52,823 nucleotides of DNA from Clostridiaceae bacterium (GTDB lineage Bacteria; Bacillota; Clostridia; Peptostreptococcales; T1SED10-28). This document shows positions 9,040 to 17,933 of the stretch, piece by piece (position 1 is the first letter of the stretch; the number at the start of each line of letters is the position of its first letter). Under the pieces are notes generated by a model, which did not search any database, was not told the origin of the DNA, and saw only the letters and a list, made by a program, of their open reading frames with translations. Position numbers and translations under genes: made by a program. The DNA lies in assembly GCA_003554105.1 (NCBI GenBank), contig PWFQ01000041.1, forward strand, positions 1 through 52,823, written 5' to 3'.

Positions 9040-9981
9040 GTGGCCTGTGGCAAATGCAGTAAAAACTGCAATCATCTGGATTCAAAAGAACAGCATGAAA
9101 ACAGGGGCTGCGGATCAAAGCCTCCCTGTCCGGTTTGCGGAGGAGAATCCTACTCTGTTGAAGGGAAAGAAGTAAAAGCGCTGGCAAAAGAGGATCTAAA
9201 AGAACTAGTCCAACATCCTTTTTATTGGATGTGCAGTGAAGAAAATTGTGATGTCGGTTTTTTTACAAAGGATGAAGAACAGCTGTTTTTTCTGCAGGAT
9301 TTGGATTTTCGAAAGAAAGAGGAGGTTTCCAAGGCGAAGCGGGTGAAGGAAGTAACACCTGTGATTTTAGCCGGTGGTGCGAGCAGTCGCATGGGAGAGA
9401 ATAAAGCTTTAATGAAAATTGATGAGACTCCGATCATCCAATGGATGGTCTGCACCCTTGAGAGTGTTTTTGAGGAACCGGTGCATATCATTACGAACCA
9501 TCCAGAAGAATATCCGTTTTTAGAAAATGTTATCTTTGTAAAGGATGTCATTCAGGTCGAAGGAAAGAATTCCCTTGTGGGACTTTACTCCGGTCTATTA
9601 AATATCCCGACAGACTATGGCTTTTTCCTGCCCTGCGATATGCCTTTTGTTAATGGGGAAATAATCGAGTATATGACGAAAAATCTTGACGGTGAAGAAA
9701 TATATATTCCGTATTATGACGGACATTACCAGCCCCTTCATGGAATCTACCATAAAAACTGCATTGAGCCCATTCGGGAGTTGCTCGAGCAAGGACAGTA
9801 TAAACTCATCGCTTTTCATGAGCAAATGAATCTAAAAACGATTTCAAAAGAGGAGATTCAACAGTTTGACAAGAATCTGGAAAGTTTCATAAACATTAAT
9901 CAACGAATTGAGTATGAAGAAGCAAAGAAAAATCAAAGGAGGAAGAGGTATGGAAATTATGGGGAAAGAGGGAAGAATTGA
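9040..9981 (+). CDS. MobA-like nucleotidyltransferase with N-terminal CopZ-type zinc ribbon
   Basis: 313 residues. From about residue 105 the protein is a MobA/NTP-transferase domain, with LAGGASSRMGENKALM (the GGxSxRMGxxK nucleotide-binding loop) and a PCDMPFV metal-binding aspartate (about 199-205). MobA enzymes join GMP or CMP to molybdopterin. Ahead of this, residues 29-90 contain CPVC (about 30-33), then FYWMCSEENCDVGFF (about 64-78), the layout of the zinc/iron-sulfur N-terminal domain of CopZ copper chaperones. Residues 3-27 add another Cys/His cluster (CGKC, C, H, C). GTG start at 9040 follows GGAGG. It overlaps the next gene by 32 bases. The MobA half is clear; the joined metal-binding module is unusual, and its cargo is unknown. 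No other molybdopterin genes lie nearby. Confidence 0.8.
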   Translation: MACGKCSKNCNHLDSKEQHENRGCGSKPPCPVCGGESYSVEGKEVKALAKEDLKELVQHPFYWMCSEENCDVGFFTKDEEQLFFLQDLDFRKKEEVSKAKRVKEVTPVILAGGASSRMGENKALMKIDETPIIQWMVCTLESVFEEPVHIITNHPEEYPFLENVIFVKDVIQVEGKNSLVGLYSGLLNIPTDYGFFLPCDMPFVNGEIIEYMTKNLDGEEIYIPYYDGHYQPLHGIYHKNCIEPIRELLEQGQYKLIAFHEQMNLKTISKEEIQQFDKNLESFININQRIEYEEAKKNQRRKRYGNYGERGKN

Positions 9982-10297
9982 AATATCAAACGAAGTGATT
10001 ATGACCGTCATTCGCGAGGCAGTAAAGGATGTACAGGGGATCGTGTCTTTTTCCGGAGGGCTTCCCGGTAATATTTCTGAAGTATTCAGTAGTAAAACCG
10101 CAAGTCAAAAGGGTGTAAAGATTCAAAAGGGAGAGGATACAATCGTTGTGAATATTTCCGTTGTCATTAAGCTCGGAGTAAAAATACCCGATTTAATCGA
10201 AAAAGTCCAAAAGCGGATTTCTGAAAAAGTCCACTCCATGACAGACATAAAAGTGGAACGGGTAAATGTATTTGTTCAGGATGTTGAGATCGTATAA
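9950..10297 (+). CDS. Asp23/Gls24 family envelope-stress protein
   Basis: 115 residues with the Asp23 (DUF322) pattern: an EIS-EVI start, VKDVQGIVSFSG, a central VNISVVIKLGVKIPDL strand-helix and a final VNVFVQDVEI strand. Members are small cytoplasmic or membrane-adjacent proteins linked to alkaline or envelope stress in Firmicutes; exact biochemistry is unknown. ATG at 9950 was chosen because AAAGGAGGAAGAGGT precedes it; an in-frame ATG at 9908 would need no ribosome site. It lies inside the end of the MobA-like gene, so the two are likely translated from one message. Confidence 0.85.
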   Translation: MEIMGKEGRIEISNEVIMTVIREAVKDVQGIVSFSGGLPGNISEVFSSKTASQKGVKIQKGEDTIVVNISVVIKLGVKIPDLIEKVQKRISEKVHSMTDIKVERVNVFVQDVEIV

Positions 10298-10338
10298 TAT
10301 TTTAATATTTACCTGTAGCATTTCGATTCTTACTTTGT

Positions 10339-10344
10339 TATAAT
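10339..10344 (+). promoter_or_regulatory. Possible -10 box before the phosphate cotransporter gene
   Basis: A perfect TATAAT lies 53 bases before the start codon, but no good -35 hexamer is seen 16-18 bases upstream. Confidence 0.3.
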
Positions 10345-10396
10345 AGCTTTCGGACTGATCTTTATAAAATACTTTGTGCCGCAGGGAGGCAATCGG

Positions 10397-12019
10397 ATGG
10401 AAATATTTTTTGGTGTTCTGGGAGGTCTAGGGCTTTTTCTATATGGAATGCATGTAATGAGCTCCAGCTTACAAAGAGCAGCGGGGGACAAGCTTAAGGA
10501 TATTATTGGATTATTAACGACAAACCGGTTTCTTGGAGTACTTGTCGGTGCTGTTGTAACAGCAATTGTACAAAGCAGTAGTGCCACGACGGTTATGGTT
10601 GTGGGATTTGTCAATGCAGGGATGATGACTCTCAGCCAAGCGGTAGGAGTTATAATGGGGGCAAACATCGGTACAACGGTAACTGCTCAAATTATTTCCT
10701 TTCGTATTGATCATTATGCACCGATGATTGTGGGAATTGCTGTAATGGTTTGGTTAGTCACGAAAAACAGAAAAACCAAGCAGATAGCAGAGTCTTTGAT
10801 CGGATTCGGGATTCTTTTCATCGGCATGAGTTTTATGAGCGATGCATTAAGGCCTTTGAGAGAGCTGGATGCATTTGCTGAACTGATTATCAGCTTTTCA
10901 ACAAACCCATTGCTGGGGATCTTAGCAGGATTTTTCATTACTGTGGCAGTACAAAGCTCCACTGCATCCACCAGTATTGTTCTGGCTTTATCTTTGCAGG
11001 GACTGGTGCCGCTTGATTCCGCATTACCGGTATTGTTCGGCATAAACATCGGTACGACCATCACGGCGATGATCTCCTCCATTGGAGCAAGTCGTACAGC
11101 GAGAAGGGCTGCAGCGGCCCATGTTGTTTTCAATATTGTCGGAACATTAATTTTTTTGATTTTCCTGAGAGTACCTCTTTACAATATTGTTGAACATTTA
11201 TCTCCGAACAATGTAACCCGCCAGATTGCAAACGCACATACCATCTTTAATATAACCAGCACCATAATGCTCCTTCCCTTTGCAGGTCTGATTGTGAAAA
11301 CAGCGAAAAAAATCGTTCCTGGAGAGGAAGAAGAGAAAGAAGGGATTAAGTATATTGATCCCCGTTTACTTGAAACTCCAACGATTGCTCTTAATGCAGC
11401 GATGAGAGAAACTCTTCATATGGGAAATACAGCAAAGAAATCTCTTCATTGTGCCCTGAGAGGATTCTTTAACAATCAGGAGAAAGAGATTAATGACTGT
11501 TTTCGAATTGAAAAGATTGTCAATGAAATTGAAAGAGAACTTTCCGGCTATCTTGTAAAGCTTTCAAACACAGATATTTCAAAGAAAAACCGTGAGATTG
11601 TCACCGGCCTTTTTAACACCATTAATGACATTGAGAGGGTTGGAGACCATGCGGATAATATAGCGGAGCTTGCAATCTATAAACTTGAAAACAATCTGCA
11701 TTTTACTGAAGAAGCCAATGATGAACTTGACGGGATGAGTCAATTAACGATAGAAGCCTATGAAAAATCCTTAACGGCTATTCAAACTCTTGATCAGAAC
11801 CTTGCGTTGGAAGTACTGGAAATAGAAAACAAAGTGGATGATCTGGAAAAATCCCTGCGTGCAAATCATATTGATCGTTTGAACAAAAATCTCTGTAATA
11901 CCGGGTCCGGGGTTGTTTTCCTGGATATTATCAGCAACCTTGAGAGGATTAGTGACCATTCTTCAAACATCGCTTATGCAGCGATGGATCAGATTAAATT
12001 GAATACTGCAAAAGGTTAA
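10397..12019 (+). CDS. Na/Pi cotransporter family protein with C-terminal PhoU domain
   Basis: 540 residues. The first 310 form two inverted Na/Pi-cotransporter repeats, each with the signature glutamine-serine turn: QSSSATTVMVV (about 60) and QSSTASTSIVL (about 190). The last 200 residues are helical and PhoU-like, with a repeated ERxxDHxxNIA pattern (about 413 and 510). Such NptA/YjbB-type proteins move phosphate, often outward, with sodium. GTG at 10376 is possible, but ATG at 10397 follows AGGGAGG and is preferred. A terminator follows at 12031. Direction of transport cannot be told from sequence. Confidence 0.9.
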   Translation: MEIFFGVLGGLGLFLYGMHVMSSSLQRAAGDKLKDIIGLLTTNRFLGVLVGAVVTAIVQSSSATTVMVVGFVNAGMMTLSQAVGVIMGANIGTTVTAQIISFRIDHYAPMIVGIAVMVWLVTKNRKTKQIAESLIGFGILFIGMSFMSDALRPLRELDAFAELIISFSTNPLLGILAGFFITVAVQSSTASTSIVLALSLQGLVPLDSALPVLFGINIGTTITAMISSIGASRTARRAAAAHVVFNIVGTLIFLIFLRVPLYNIVEHLSPNNVTRQIANAHTIFNITSTIMLLPFAGLIVKTAKKIVPGEEEEKEGIKYIDPRLLETPTIALNAAMRETLHMGNTAKKSLHCALRGFFNNQEKEINDCFRIEKIVNEIERELSGYLVKLSNTDISKKNREIVTGLFNTINDIERVGDHADNIAELAIYKLENNLHFTEEANDELDGMSQLTIEAYEKSLTAIQTLDQNLALEVLEIENKVDDLEKSLRANHIDRLNKNLCNTGSGVVFLDIISNLERISDHSSNIAYAAMDQIKLNTAKG

Positions 12020-12030
12020 CTTGAATTACA

Positions 12031-12069
12031 GGCCGGGAAGTTGAAAAATCAACTTCTCCGGTCTTTTTT
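12031..12069 (+). terminator. Terminator after the phosphate cotransporter gene
   Basis: GGCCGG-GAAGTTGA pairs with TCAACTTC-T-CCGGTC around an A-rich loop, followed by six T. The TTG at 12041 lies within it and is not a start. Confidence 0.8.
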
Positions 12070-12124
12070 AGTTTCAAAACAGATAAGATGGGTATTATAC
12101 CTTGAAAGAAAGGAAGTGACATCG

Positions 12125-12853
12125 ATGAAAAATATCGGAGCATTATTTGACGTGGATGGTACATTATACAGAGATTCTTTGATGGTGGAACATTTTAAAG
12201 AGATGATCAAATATGAAATTATCGATCCGGTGGTTTGGCATAATGAGGCAAAACACACCTTTCAGAACTGGGATAAACGAATCGGAAACTATGAGGATTA
12301 TTTACTGGAGGTTGCTGAAATATATCTTAACTCCATTAAAGGCATCAATCGTAAGCATATGGAGTTTATGTGCGATCAAGTCATTAAGAAAAAGGGTGGT
12401 CGGGTTTACCGATATACCAGAGATCGTATTCAGTGGCATAAAGAGAAGGGACATATTCTGATTTTTATTTCCGGCGGCCCGGATTATTTAATTGAAAGGA
12501 TGGCAAAGAAATACGAAGTCCATGATTTCATTGGAACGAAATATCATACGGATGAGGAGGGAAACCTTACCGGAGAAATTGATCCGATGTGGGATTCCAT
12601 AAACAAGGAGAAAGCAATTAAGTGTTTCGCAGAAGAATACAAATTGGATCTTTCCAGGAGCTACGCTTATGGAGATACCAATGGAGATATCACCATGTTA
12701 AAAGCCGTTGGAAATCCAACGGCCATTAATCCTGTCCGAGAGTTGTTTGATAATATCCGCAAAGATCCCAAGCTTCGGGAACGTGTTAATATTATTGTCG
12801 AACGAAAAGATGTCATCTATGAACTTTCTCCTGAAACAAAGATCCTGTATTAA
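12125..12853 (+). CDS. HAD-superfamily (HAD-IB, SerB-like) phosphatase
   Basis: 242 residues. Motif I is FDVDGTLY (about 8-15) with the nucleophilic aspartate, motif II is ISGGPDYL (about 113-120), and motif IV is YGDTNGDITML (about 180-190). The helical cap between motifs I and II places it in the IB group, which contains phosphoserine phosphatase and various sugar or lipid phosphatases; substrate unknown. An in-frame TTG at 12041 lies within the preceding terminator, so ATG at 12125, after GAAAGGAAGTGAC, is the start. It converges on the apbE gene with 16 bases between stops. Confidence 0.85.
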   Translation: MKNIGALFDVDGTLYRDSLMVEHFKEMIKYEIIDPVVWHNEAKHTFQNWDKRIGNYEDYLLEVAEIYLNSIKGINRKHMEFMCDQVIKKKGGRVYRYTRDRIQWHKEKGHILIFISGGPDYLIERMAKKYEVHDFIGTKYHTDEEGNLTGEIDPMWDSINKEKAIKCFAEEYKLDLSRSYAYGDTNGDITMLKAVGNPTAINPVRELFDNIRKDPKLRERVNIIVERKDVIYELSPETKILY

Positions 12854-12869
12854 ATCCGCGAAAGAGAAT

Positions 12870-13934
12870 TTATTCATTAACCCAATGAAAACTTTCATTC
12901 ATCATTTCAAATCGTTCCGATAGTCCCGAGCTCACATATACATCATTGTCCTTGGTTATCAAGGCTCCTTCAATACTGTCAAGAGATTCGATGAATGCAA
13001 GGCCCTTATCAAGTCCCATTACAAATATTGCTGTAGAGTAAATATCTCCATCCAGAGCAGTATCAGATACAATGGTTACACTGTTCAGTTCATTATCAGC
13101 TGGAAATCCGGTTTCAGGATCAAGGATATGATGATAACGTCGGTCATTTTCTATGAAATAACGTTCATAATCGCCTGAAGAGACGATGGACATATCAGAG
13201 GAAAAGATTCGGGCAACAACGCCGCCTTCTCCAATAATCGGATTGGTAATGCCGATTCTCCACTCATTTCCATTGGGATTTCCTCCTAAAACGTATACGT
13301 CACCGCCAAAATCAATGATGGCATGCTCAATACCATAGTCCTTAGCCACTTTAATCGCTTCGTCCACCGCGTACCCTTTTGCGATTCCTCCGAGGTCGAT
13401 CGTCATCATAGGATCATTGATCCGGGCTTCCAAAGTATCCTCCCTTAGCTCCAGCTGATTAAGATCAAAATGTCCAAAGAGAGTATCAATTTCTTCTTCT
13501 GGCGGTACTTGAGGATCGTCTCCCGAGATATCCCAAAGTGCAATGAGCTGACCGATGCCGATATTGAAAGCGCCGTCTGTTTCTTCAGCAACTTCTTTTC
13601 CTCTTTTAAGAAGCTTGAAAGTGTCCTCGCTCACAGTGACAAACGCTTCTCCCCGTGCTTCATTCAATTGATTGATTTCACTGTCTGCCACATTTAAGCT
13701 CATGGCATTCTCGATTTCTGCCACTCTGTCAAAAATTCCGTCGATTACTTCATTTGCCAGTTCCTCTGTCGCATATACGGTAACCTGGTTATAAGTTCCC
13801 AGAGCAAAACGGCTTTGCTGGACTAAATCGAATTCTTCTTCTTCTGAAGAGCATGAGGTAATTCCAAAACTTAGAAGAAGGAGAGCAGCAATTAAAATGA
13901 TTGTGGTTTTGATATATTTTTTCTTTGTATTCAA
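12870..13934 (-). CDS. apbE: ApbE-family FAD:protein FMN transferase (lipoprotein)
   Basis: 354 residues. The N-terminus has a basic start, a hydrophobic stretch and a lipobox ending in GITSC, so it is an exported lipoprotein. Family motifs are present: DLGGIAKGYAVD, IDFGGDVYVLGG and HHILDPETGFP, with the DxxTG threonine region at the C-terminal part. ApbE attaches FMN from FAD to threonine in proteins such as Rnf/Nqr subunits outside the membrane. No flavoprotein target is in this window. The start is TTG at 13934, preceded by AAAGGAGTG at ideal spacing; the longer frame would overlap the neighbouring GNAT gene. It follows the GNAT gene by 13 bases, so both are probably one operon. Confidence 0.9.
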   Translation of the reverse strand: MNTKKKYIKTTIILIAALLLLSFGITSCSSEEEEFDLVQQSRFALGTYNQVTVYATEELANEVIDGIFDRVAEIENAMSLNVADSEINQLNEARGEAFVTVSEDTFKLLKRGKEVAEETDGAFNIGIGQLIALWDISGDDPQVPPEEEIDTLFGHFDLNQLELREDTLEARINDPMMTIDLGGIAKGYAVDEAIKVAKDYGIEHAIIDFGGDVYVLGGNPNGNEWRIGITNPIIGEGGVVARIFSSDMSIVSSGDYERYFIENDRRYHHILDPETGFPADNELNSVTIVSDTALDGDIYSTAIFVMGLDKGLAFIESLDSIEGALITKDNDVYVSSGLSERFEMMNESFHWVNE

Positions 13935-13947
13935 CTTAAACACTCCT

Positions 13948-14454
13948 TTATAGTTGTTGATGAGAACGCTGTTCGGAAGAATCAATATAGGGATAATCCT
14001 TCACATAGAAATAGTCTTTTTGGTGATGAAAGTGGTGATTTTTTATTGTGGCTTCAATTGTAAATCCTTTACTTCGATAGAGATTTCGGCCCACAATATT
14101 TGACTCAGTGATGATGATATAGATCCTGCGTAAAGGATACTCCTTTTGGTGATAAAAGGTTTCAATGTCTTTAATGCAAGCATCCACAAGCATTGAACCA
14201 TAGCCTTTCCCTCTATGTGATCGGAGAATCGATATCTGGAAGATTTCCACAATTCCCGAAACAATCCCTTCTTTTATTGACCATGTGATCCCTCCCACAA
14301 TCTTATCATGCTCCCACAATACCAGGGAGCGGTGAAGAGAGATACATGCTTCGGCATAGCGATCTGCCAGGTCTTCATCTTTACCATAACGGCCTAAATA
14401 ATCTCTTATAAAGTAATTACGGGCCTTTTCATCAGCAAGCTCTATTTTAATCAT
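13948..14454 (-). CDS. GNAT-family N-acetyltransferase
   Basis: 168 residues with the GNAT acetyl-CoA loop SHRGKGYGSMLVDACI (about 87-102) and the following YIIITESN...A/GRNLYRSKGF strand-helix. It transfers an acetyl group from acetyl-CoA to an amine; the acceptor is unknown. ATG at 14454 follows AAAGGAGGG. It lies upstream of apbE on the same strand and is divergent from the glyS T-box. Confidence 0.82.
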   Translation of the reverse strand: MIKIELADEKARNYFIRDYLGRYGKDEDLADRYAEACISLHRSLVLWEHDKIVGGITWSIKEGIVSGIVEIFQISILRSHRGKGYGSMLVDACIKDIETFYHQKEYPLRRIYIIITESNIVGRNLYRSKGFTIEATIKNHHFHHQKDYFYVKDYPYIDSSEQRSHQQL

Positions 14455-14565
14455 GTTTGACCCTCCTTTGCATTTAAATAAATCGTAATTGATGACTGTA
14501 CAATGATTTTAACATATGATGGAGGAGAAGTGAATGATAAAAGCCGGAACTTGGATGGATAAGCA

Positions 14566-14594
14566 TTGACAGAACCTTTAAAATTTGATATCTT
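14566..14594 (+). promoter_or_regulatory. Sigma-A-type promoter of the glyS leader
   Basis: TTGACA (14566-14571), 17-base spacer, TATCTT (14589-14594), placing transcription start just before the T-box leader. Confidence 0.65.
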
Positions 14595-14606
14595 TACTTA
14601 TTATAG

Positions 14607-14813
14607 AGAAAACGATGCTGAAGAAGAGGAGTATCTATGGGTGGTTATTTTAGCGAGTGAGGTATAGTGGGAGCCTCATATAATTCCATGGAGAAGGGCA
14701 CTTCCGAATCGATTAATCAAGTGGGTGCAATGCACCAAATAGGGTGGAACCGCGGAAGCAATCTTTCGTCCCTAATCCTTCTGAGGATTAGTTGAGGACA
14801 GAAAGATTTTTTT
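14607..14813 (+). promoter_or_regulatory. T-box leader of glyS (glycine, GGC specifier)
   Basis: TGGAACCGCGG, the T-box core, is at 14745-14755. Stem I runs from about 14617 (GAAGAAGAGGAGTAT), and the specifier region reads GAAGGGCAC, giving GGC (Gly) at 14697-14699 (GGG in the other register is also glycine). Uncharged glycyl tRNA would stabilise the antiterminator and permit transcription into glyS. The specifier agrees with the gene. Confidence 0.93.
14760..14813 (+). terminator. T-box-controlled terminator of glyS
   Basis: AATCTTTCGTCC pairs with GGACAGAAAGATT, enclosing a second perfect hairpin (CTAATCC...GGATTAG), followed by seven T. Confidence 0.85.
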
Positions 14814-14847
14814 ATTGGAAAAATCGGGTAAAGAAAGGAAGATGACA

Positions 14848-16233
14848 ATGAAGGAAAAAACAATGGATCAAATTGTAGCACTCTGTAAAGGGAGAGGATT
14901 TGTCTATCCCGGATCGGAAATTTATGGTGGACTGGCGAATACCTGGGACTATGGTCCTCTGGGTGCCGAGTTGAAACGAAATGTGAAGGAAGCATGGTGG
15001 AAAAAATTTATTCAGGAGAGTCCCCATAATGTCGGACTTGACTCAGCGATTCTAATGAACCCTCAGACCTGGGTTGCATCGGGACATATCGGTGGGTTCA
15101 ATGATCCATTGATTGACTGTAAAGCATGCAAAGCAAGATTCAGAGCGGATCAGATCATTGAAAACCATCTTCAAAAAGAAGAGAAATCCTATGATGTTGA
15201 AGGGTGGACCAATGAACAGATGGTAACGTTTATTAAAGATGAGAAGATTCTCTGTGAAAAATGTGGGAAAGCAGACTTTACGGATATTCGACAATTTAAC
15301 CTGATGTTTAAAACCTTTCAAGGAGTCACAGAAGATTCCTCAACTGAAATCTATCTTCGCCCCGAAACCGCCCAGGGAATTTTTGTGAACTTTAAAAATG
15401 TCCAAAGAACTTCCCGAAAGAAAATTCCCTTTGGAATCGGTCAAATCGGTAAAAGTTTCCGGAATGAAATTACACCGGGAAATTTTACTTTCAGAACCAG
15501 AGAATTTGAGCAGATGGAGCTGGAATTTTTCTGTGAACCGGGAAAAGATTTAGAGTGGTTCGACTATTGGCTGGAATTTTGTAAAGAGTGGCTGCTCAAC
15601 TTGAATATGAAGGAAGAGAACATTAAACTGAGGGAACACTCTAAAGAGGAGTTGTCTCACTACAGCAATGCAACTACGGACATTGAATATAAGTTTCCCT
15701 TTGGTTGGGGAGAGCTGTGGGGAATTGCTGATCGGACAGATTTTGATCTTCGTCAGCATGGGGAACACTCCGGTGAGGATTTTCACTACCAGGACCCCCA
15801 TACCAATGAAAAATACATCCCCTTTTGTATTGAGCCTTCATTAGGTCTTGATCGTGTTGCCCTGGCTTTTTTGATTGATGCATACGAAGAGGAAGAGTTG
15901 GAAGGAGGAGAAACCCGGTCCGTATTGAAGTTTCATCCGCAACTGGCACCTTTTAAAGCTGCAGTGCTGCCTCTCACCAAAAAGCTGAGCGAAGAAGCGG
16001 AAGCGGTCTTCCGAAAAATTGCCTCTCGTTTCAATGTGGATTATGATGATCGGGCAAGCATCGGAAAACGTTATCGACGGCATGATGAGATCGGAACACC
16101 CTATTGTATCACTGTGGATTTTGATACAAAGGAAGACGGAGCTGTTACTGTTCGAGATCGGGATACGATGGAGCAGGAACGCATTAAAATTGAAGAACTT
16201 GAAACGTATCTGGAAAACAAGCTGCATTACTAA
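14848..16233 (+). CDS. glyS: Glycyl-tRNA synthetase (single-subunit homodimer type)
   Basis: 461 residues, class II synthetase charging tRNA-Gly. Motifs include the YPGSEIYGG start region, [14 protein letters not shown] (motif 2 neighbourhood, about 180-193), [17 protein letters not shown], and the [12 protein letters not shown] motif 3 (about 340-351), followed by an anticodon-binding domain. This is the alpha2 form, unlike the GlyQ/GlyS two-subunit form found in Bacillus at the same place. Starts at 14815, 14842 and 14848 are possible; 14848 has the best distance from AAAGGAAG. It opens the locus leading to ccpN and is controlled by the glycine T-box. Confidence 0.96.
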   Translation: MKEKTMDQIVALCKGRGFVYPGSEIYGGLANTWDYGPLGAELKRNVKEAWWKKFIQESPHNVGLDSAILMNPQTWVASGHIGGFNDPLIDCKACKARFRADQIIENHLQKEEKSYDVEGWTNEQMVTFIKDEKILCEKCGKADFTDIRQFNLMFKTFQGVTEDSSTEIYLRPETAQGIFVNFKNVQRTSRKKIPFGIGQIGKSFRNEITPGNFTFRTREFEQMELEFFCEPGKDLEWFDYWLEFCKEWLLNLNMKEENIKLREHSKEELSHYSNATTDIEYKFPFGWGELWGIADRTDFDLRQHGEHSGEDFHYQDPHTNEKYIPFCIEPSLGLDRVALAFLIDAYEEEELEGGETRSVLKFHPQLAPFKAAVLPLTKKLSEEAEAVFRKIASRFNVDYDDRASIGKRYRRHDEIGTPYCITVDFDTKEDGAVTVRDRDTMEQERIKIEELETYLENKLHY

Positions 16234-16256
16234 TGATGATAAAAGAGTGATATAAC

Positions 16257-16294
16257 AAAATATGCCGGAGCTCTCTCAGAGAGCCCGGTATTTT
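16257..16294 (+). terminator. Terminator after glyS
   Basis: AAAATA-GCCGG-GCTCTCT arm pairs with its complement ending CCGGTATTTT, with one or two bulges. It separates glyS from ccpN. Confidence 0.7.
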
Positions 16295-16433
16295 CAATTT
16301 ATTTGGAAGTTTTCGGCAAAAATTTGGCAATTTTTTGAGAGATAAGTCTTTTATTCATCAAAAAAGTAGTATATAATATATCACAATGGCAAATAGAATA
16401 GCACAATGAAAGATAACAGTCACAAAACAAGGG

Positions 16434-17072
16434 GTGATATGTATAGAACTCTCAAAGCGTCAAAAACAAATTATTGAAATTGTTAAAGAGAATGAGCCGA
16501 TTTCAAGCGAAAAGATCGCTGAGAAGCTAGGCATGATTCGGGCAACATTAAGGCCGGATCTCTCAATTCTCACAATGTCGGGGATTTTAGATGCAAGGCC
16601 GAAAGTGGGATACTTCTATTCCGGAAAGGCCGACATGAATATTTTTCAACAGGAAGCTGAAAAATATCTTGTGGAAGATGTAATGAAAATGCCGGTTGTG
16701 GTATCCGAGGAGTCAAGTATTTACGATGCTATCGTAACTCTTTTTCTCGAGGATACGGGAACAATTTATGTGGTGTCGGATCATTATCTTGCGGGAGTGG
16801 TATCACGAAAGGATTTTCTCAAAAGTATGATGGGCGGAGGGGATATGAATAAAATGCCCATTGGGATGATTATGACCAGAATGCCTAATATCGCCACTGC
16901 AACGAAGGGTGAAACCATTATCGATGCTGCAAATCGTATTGTCACCAATGAAGTTGACAGTCTGCCCGTAGTCGAAGTGGAAGAGATCGATGGGAAAGAA
17001 AAGCTGAAAATTATCGGGAAAGTATCGAAGAGCACCATAGCAGAGCTTTTCGTGAATCTGTGCAAACAATAG
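16434..17072 (+). CDS. ccpN: CcpN-like transcriptional repressor (HTH plus two CBS domains)
   Basis: 212 residues. The N-terminal winged helix has SKRQKQIIEIV and RATLRPDLSILTMSG, very close to CcpN, followed by two CBS domains (about 80-140 and 145-210) that sense nucleotides. In Bacillus CcpN represses gluconeogenic genes and is encoded next to the PPDK/PEP-synthase regulator homologue yqfL, as here. It probably links energy state to pyruvate/PEP flux. The start is uncertain: GTG at 16434 overlaps the Shine-Dalgarno sequence itself, ATA at 16443 has the right spacing, and an out-of-frame ATG lies at 16439. A natural or sequencing frameshift just after the start is possible. Confidence 0.88.
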   Translation: MICIELSKRQKQIIEIVKENEPISSEKIAEKLGMIRATLRPDLSILTMSGILDARPKVGYFYSGKADMNIFQQEAEKYLVEDVMKMPVVVSEESSIYDAIVTLFLEDTGTIYVVSDHYLAGVVSRKDFLKSMMGGGDMNKMPIGMIMTRMPNIATATKGETIIDAANRIVTNEVDSLPVVEVEEIDGKEKLKIIGKVSKSTIAELFVNLCKQ

Positions 17073-17083
17073 GAGGGGTATGA

Positions 17084-17917
17084 GTGACAGATAAACACTT
17101 AGTTTTATACATCGTGTCCGATTCCATCGGAGAAACCGCGGAATCCGTTTCAAAAGCAGTGATCGGTCAATTCGATACAAGAAACTACGAACTGCGGCGT
17201 TTTCCTTTTACAACGGAAAAGGATCAAGTGGATGAAATACTTGAAGAGGCAAAACAGGAAAATGCAATCATTGTTTTAACGATGGTGGTAAATGGTCTAA
17301 GAGATTATTTTTTGCAGGCTGCGGAAAAAGAACATATTGACGCCATTGATGTGATGTCACCGTTAATGAAAGTTATCAGCACGAAGACCGGGATGAAACC
17401 CAAGAAGGAGCCCGGAACAATTCGAAAACTGGACGAAAAGTACTTTAAGAAAGTGGAAGCAATCGAGTTTGCAGTAAAATATGACGATGGGAAAGATCCT
17501 CGTGGAATTAATAAAGCAGATATTGTTCTCGTAGGTATTTCAAGAACTTCAAAAACTCCTTTAAGTATGTACTTGGCCCATAGAAATATAAAAGCTGCCA
17601 ATGTTCCTCTTGTACCGGAAGTTTCTCCTCCAAGAGAACTGTTTGAAGCACCTTCACAAAAGATCATCGGTCTGACCACAAATCCTCAAAAGCTCATAGA
17701 AATCCGTCAGGAGCGTTTAAAAGCATTAGGTCTTAAAGATGGAGCCAACTATGCTTCGATGGAGCGAATATTGGAGGAACTGGACTATGCCGATAAAGTC
17801 ATGAGAAAACTTAACTGTCCTGTCATCGATGTATCTACAAGAGCGGTAGAAGAAAGTGCAAGTATTATAATGGAAATTTTAAGAGAAAAGGGCTATAGAC
17901 TAGGAATGGTAAAATAA
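17084..17917 (+). CDS. Pyruvate, phosphate dikinase regulatory protein (bifunctional kinase/pyrophosphorylase)
   Basis: 277 residues of the PDRP/DUF299 family (YqfL/PpsR). It has the SDSIGETAE start segment, the GISRTSKTPLSMYLA P-loop-like motif (about 147-161) and the NVPLVPEV stretch. These enzymes inactivate PPDK with ADP by phosphorylating the threonine near the catalytic histidine, and reactivate it with phosphate. The substrate gene ppdK begins 17 bases downstream, which makes the assignment very strong. GTG at 17084 follows AGGAGGGG. It likely forms an operon with ccpN (11-base gap) and ppdK. Confidence 0.96.
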   Translation: MTDKHLVLYIVSDSIGETAESVSKAVIGQFDTRNYELRRFPFTTEKDQVDEILEEAKQENAIIVLTMVVNGLRDYFLQAAEKEHIDAIDVMSPLMKVISTKTGMKPKKEPGTIRKLDEKYFKKVEAIEFAVKYDDGKDPRGINKADIVLVGISRTSKTPLSMYLAHRNIKAANVPLVPEVSPPRELFEAPSQKIIGLTTNPQKLIEIRQERLKALGLKDGANYASMERILEELDYADKVMRKLNCPVIDVSTRAVEESASIIMEILREKGYRLGMVK

Positions 17918-17933
17918 TATGGAGGTGGAAGAA

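Noticed and set aside
8577-9071. 164-codon minus-strand frame over the end of leuS
   Set aside because: Covers a plus-strand terminator and the start of the MobA-like gene; no ribosome site or recognisable family.
10714-11133. 139-codon minus-strand frame
   Set aside because: Antisense to the phosphate cotransporter gene, low-complexity composition typical of a shadow frame.
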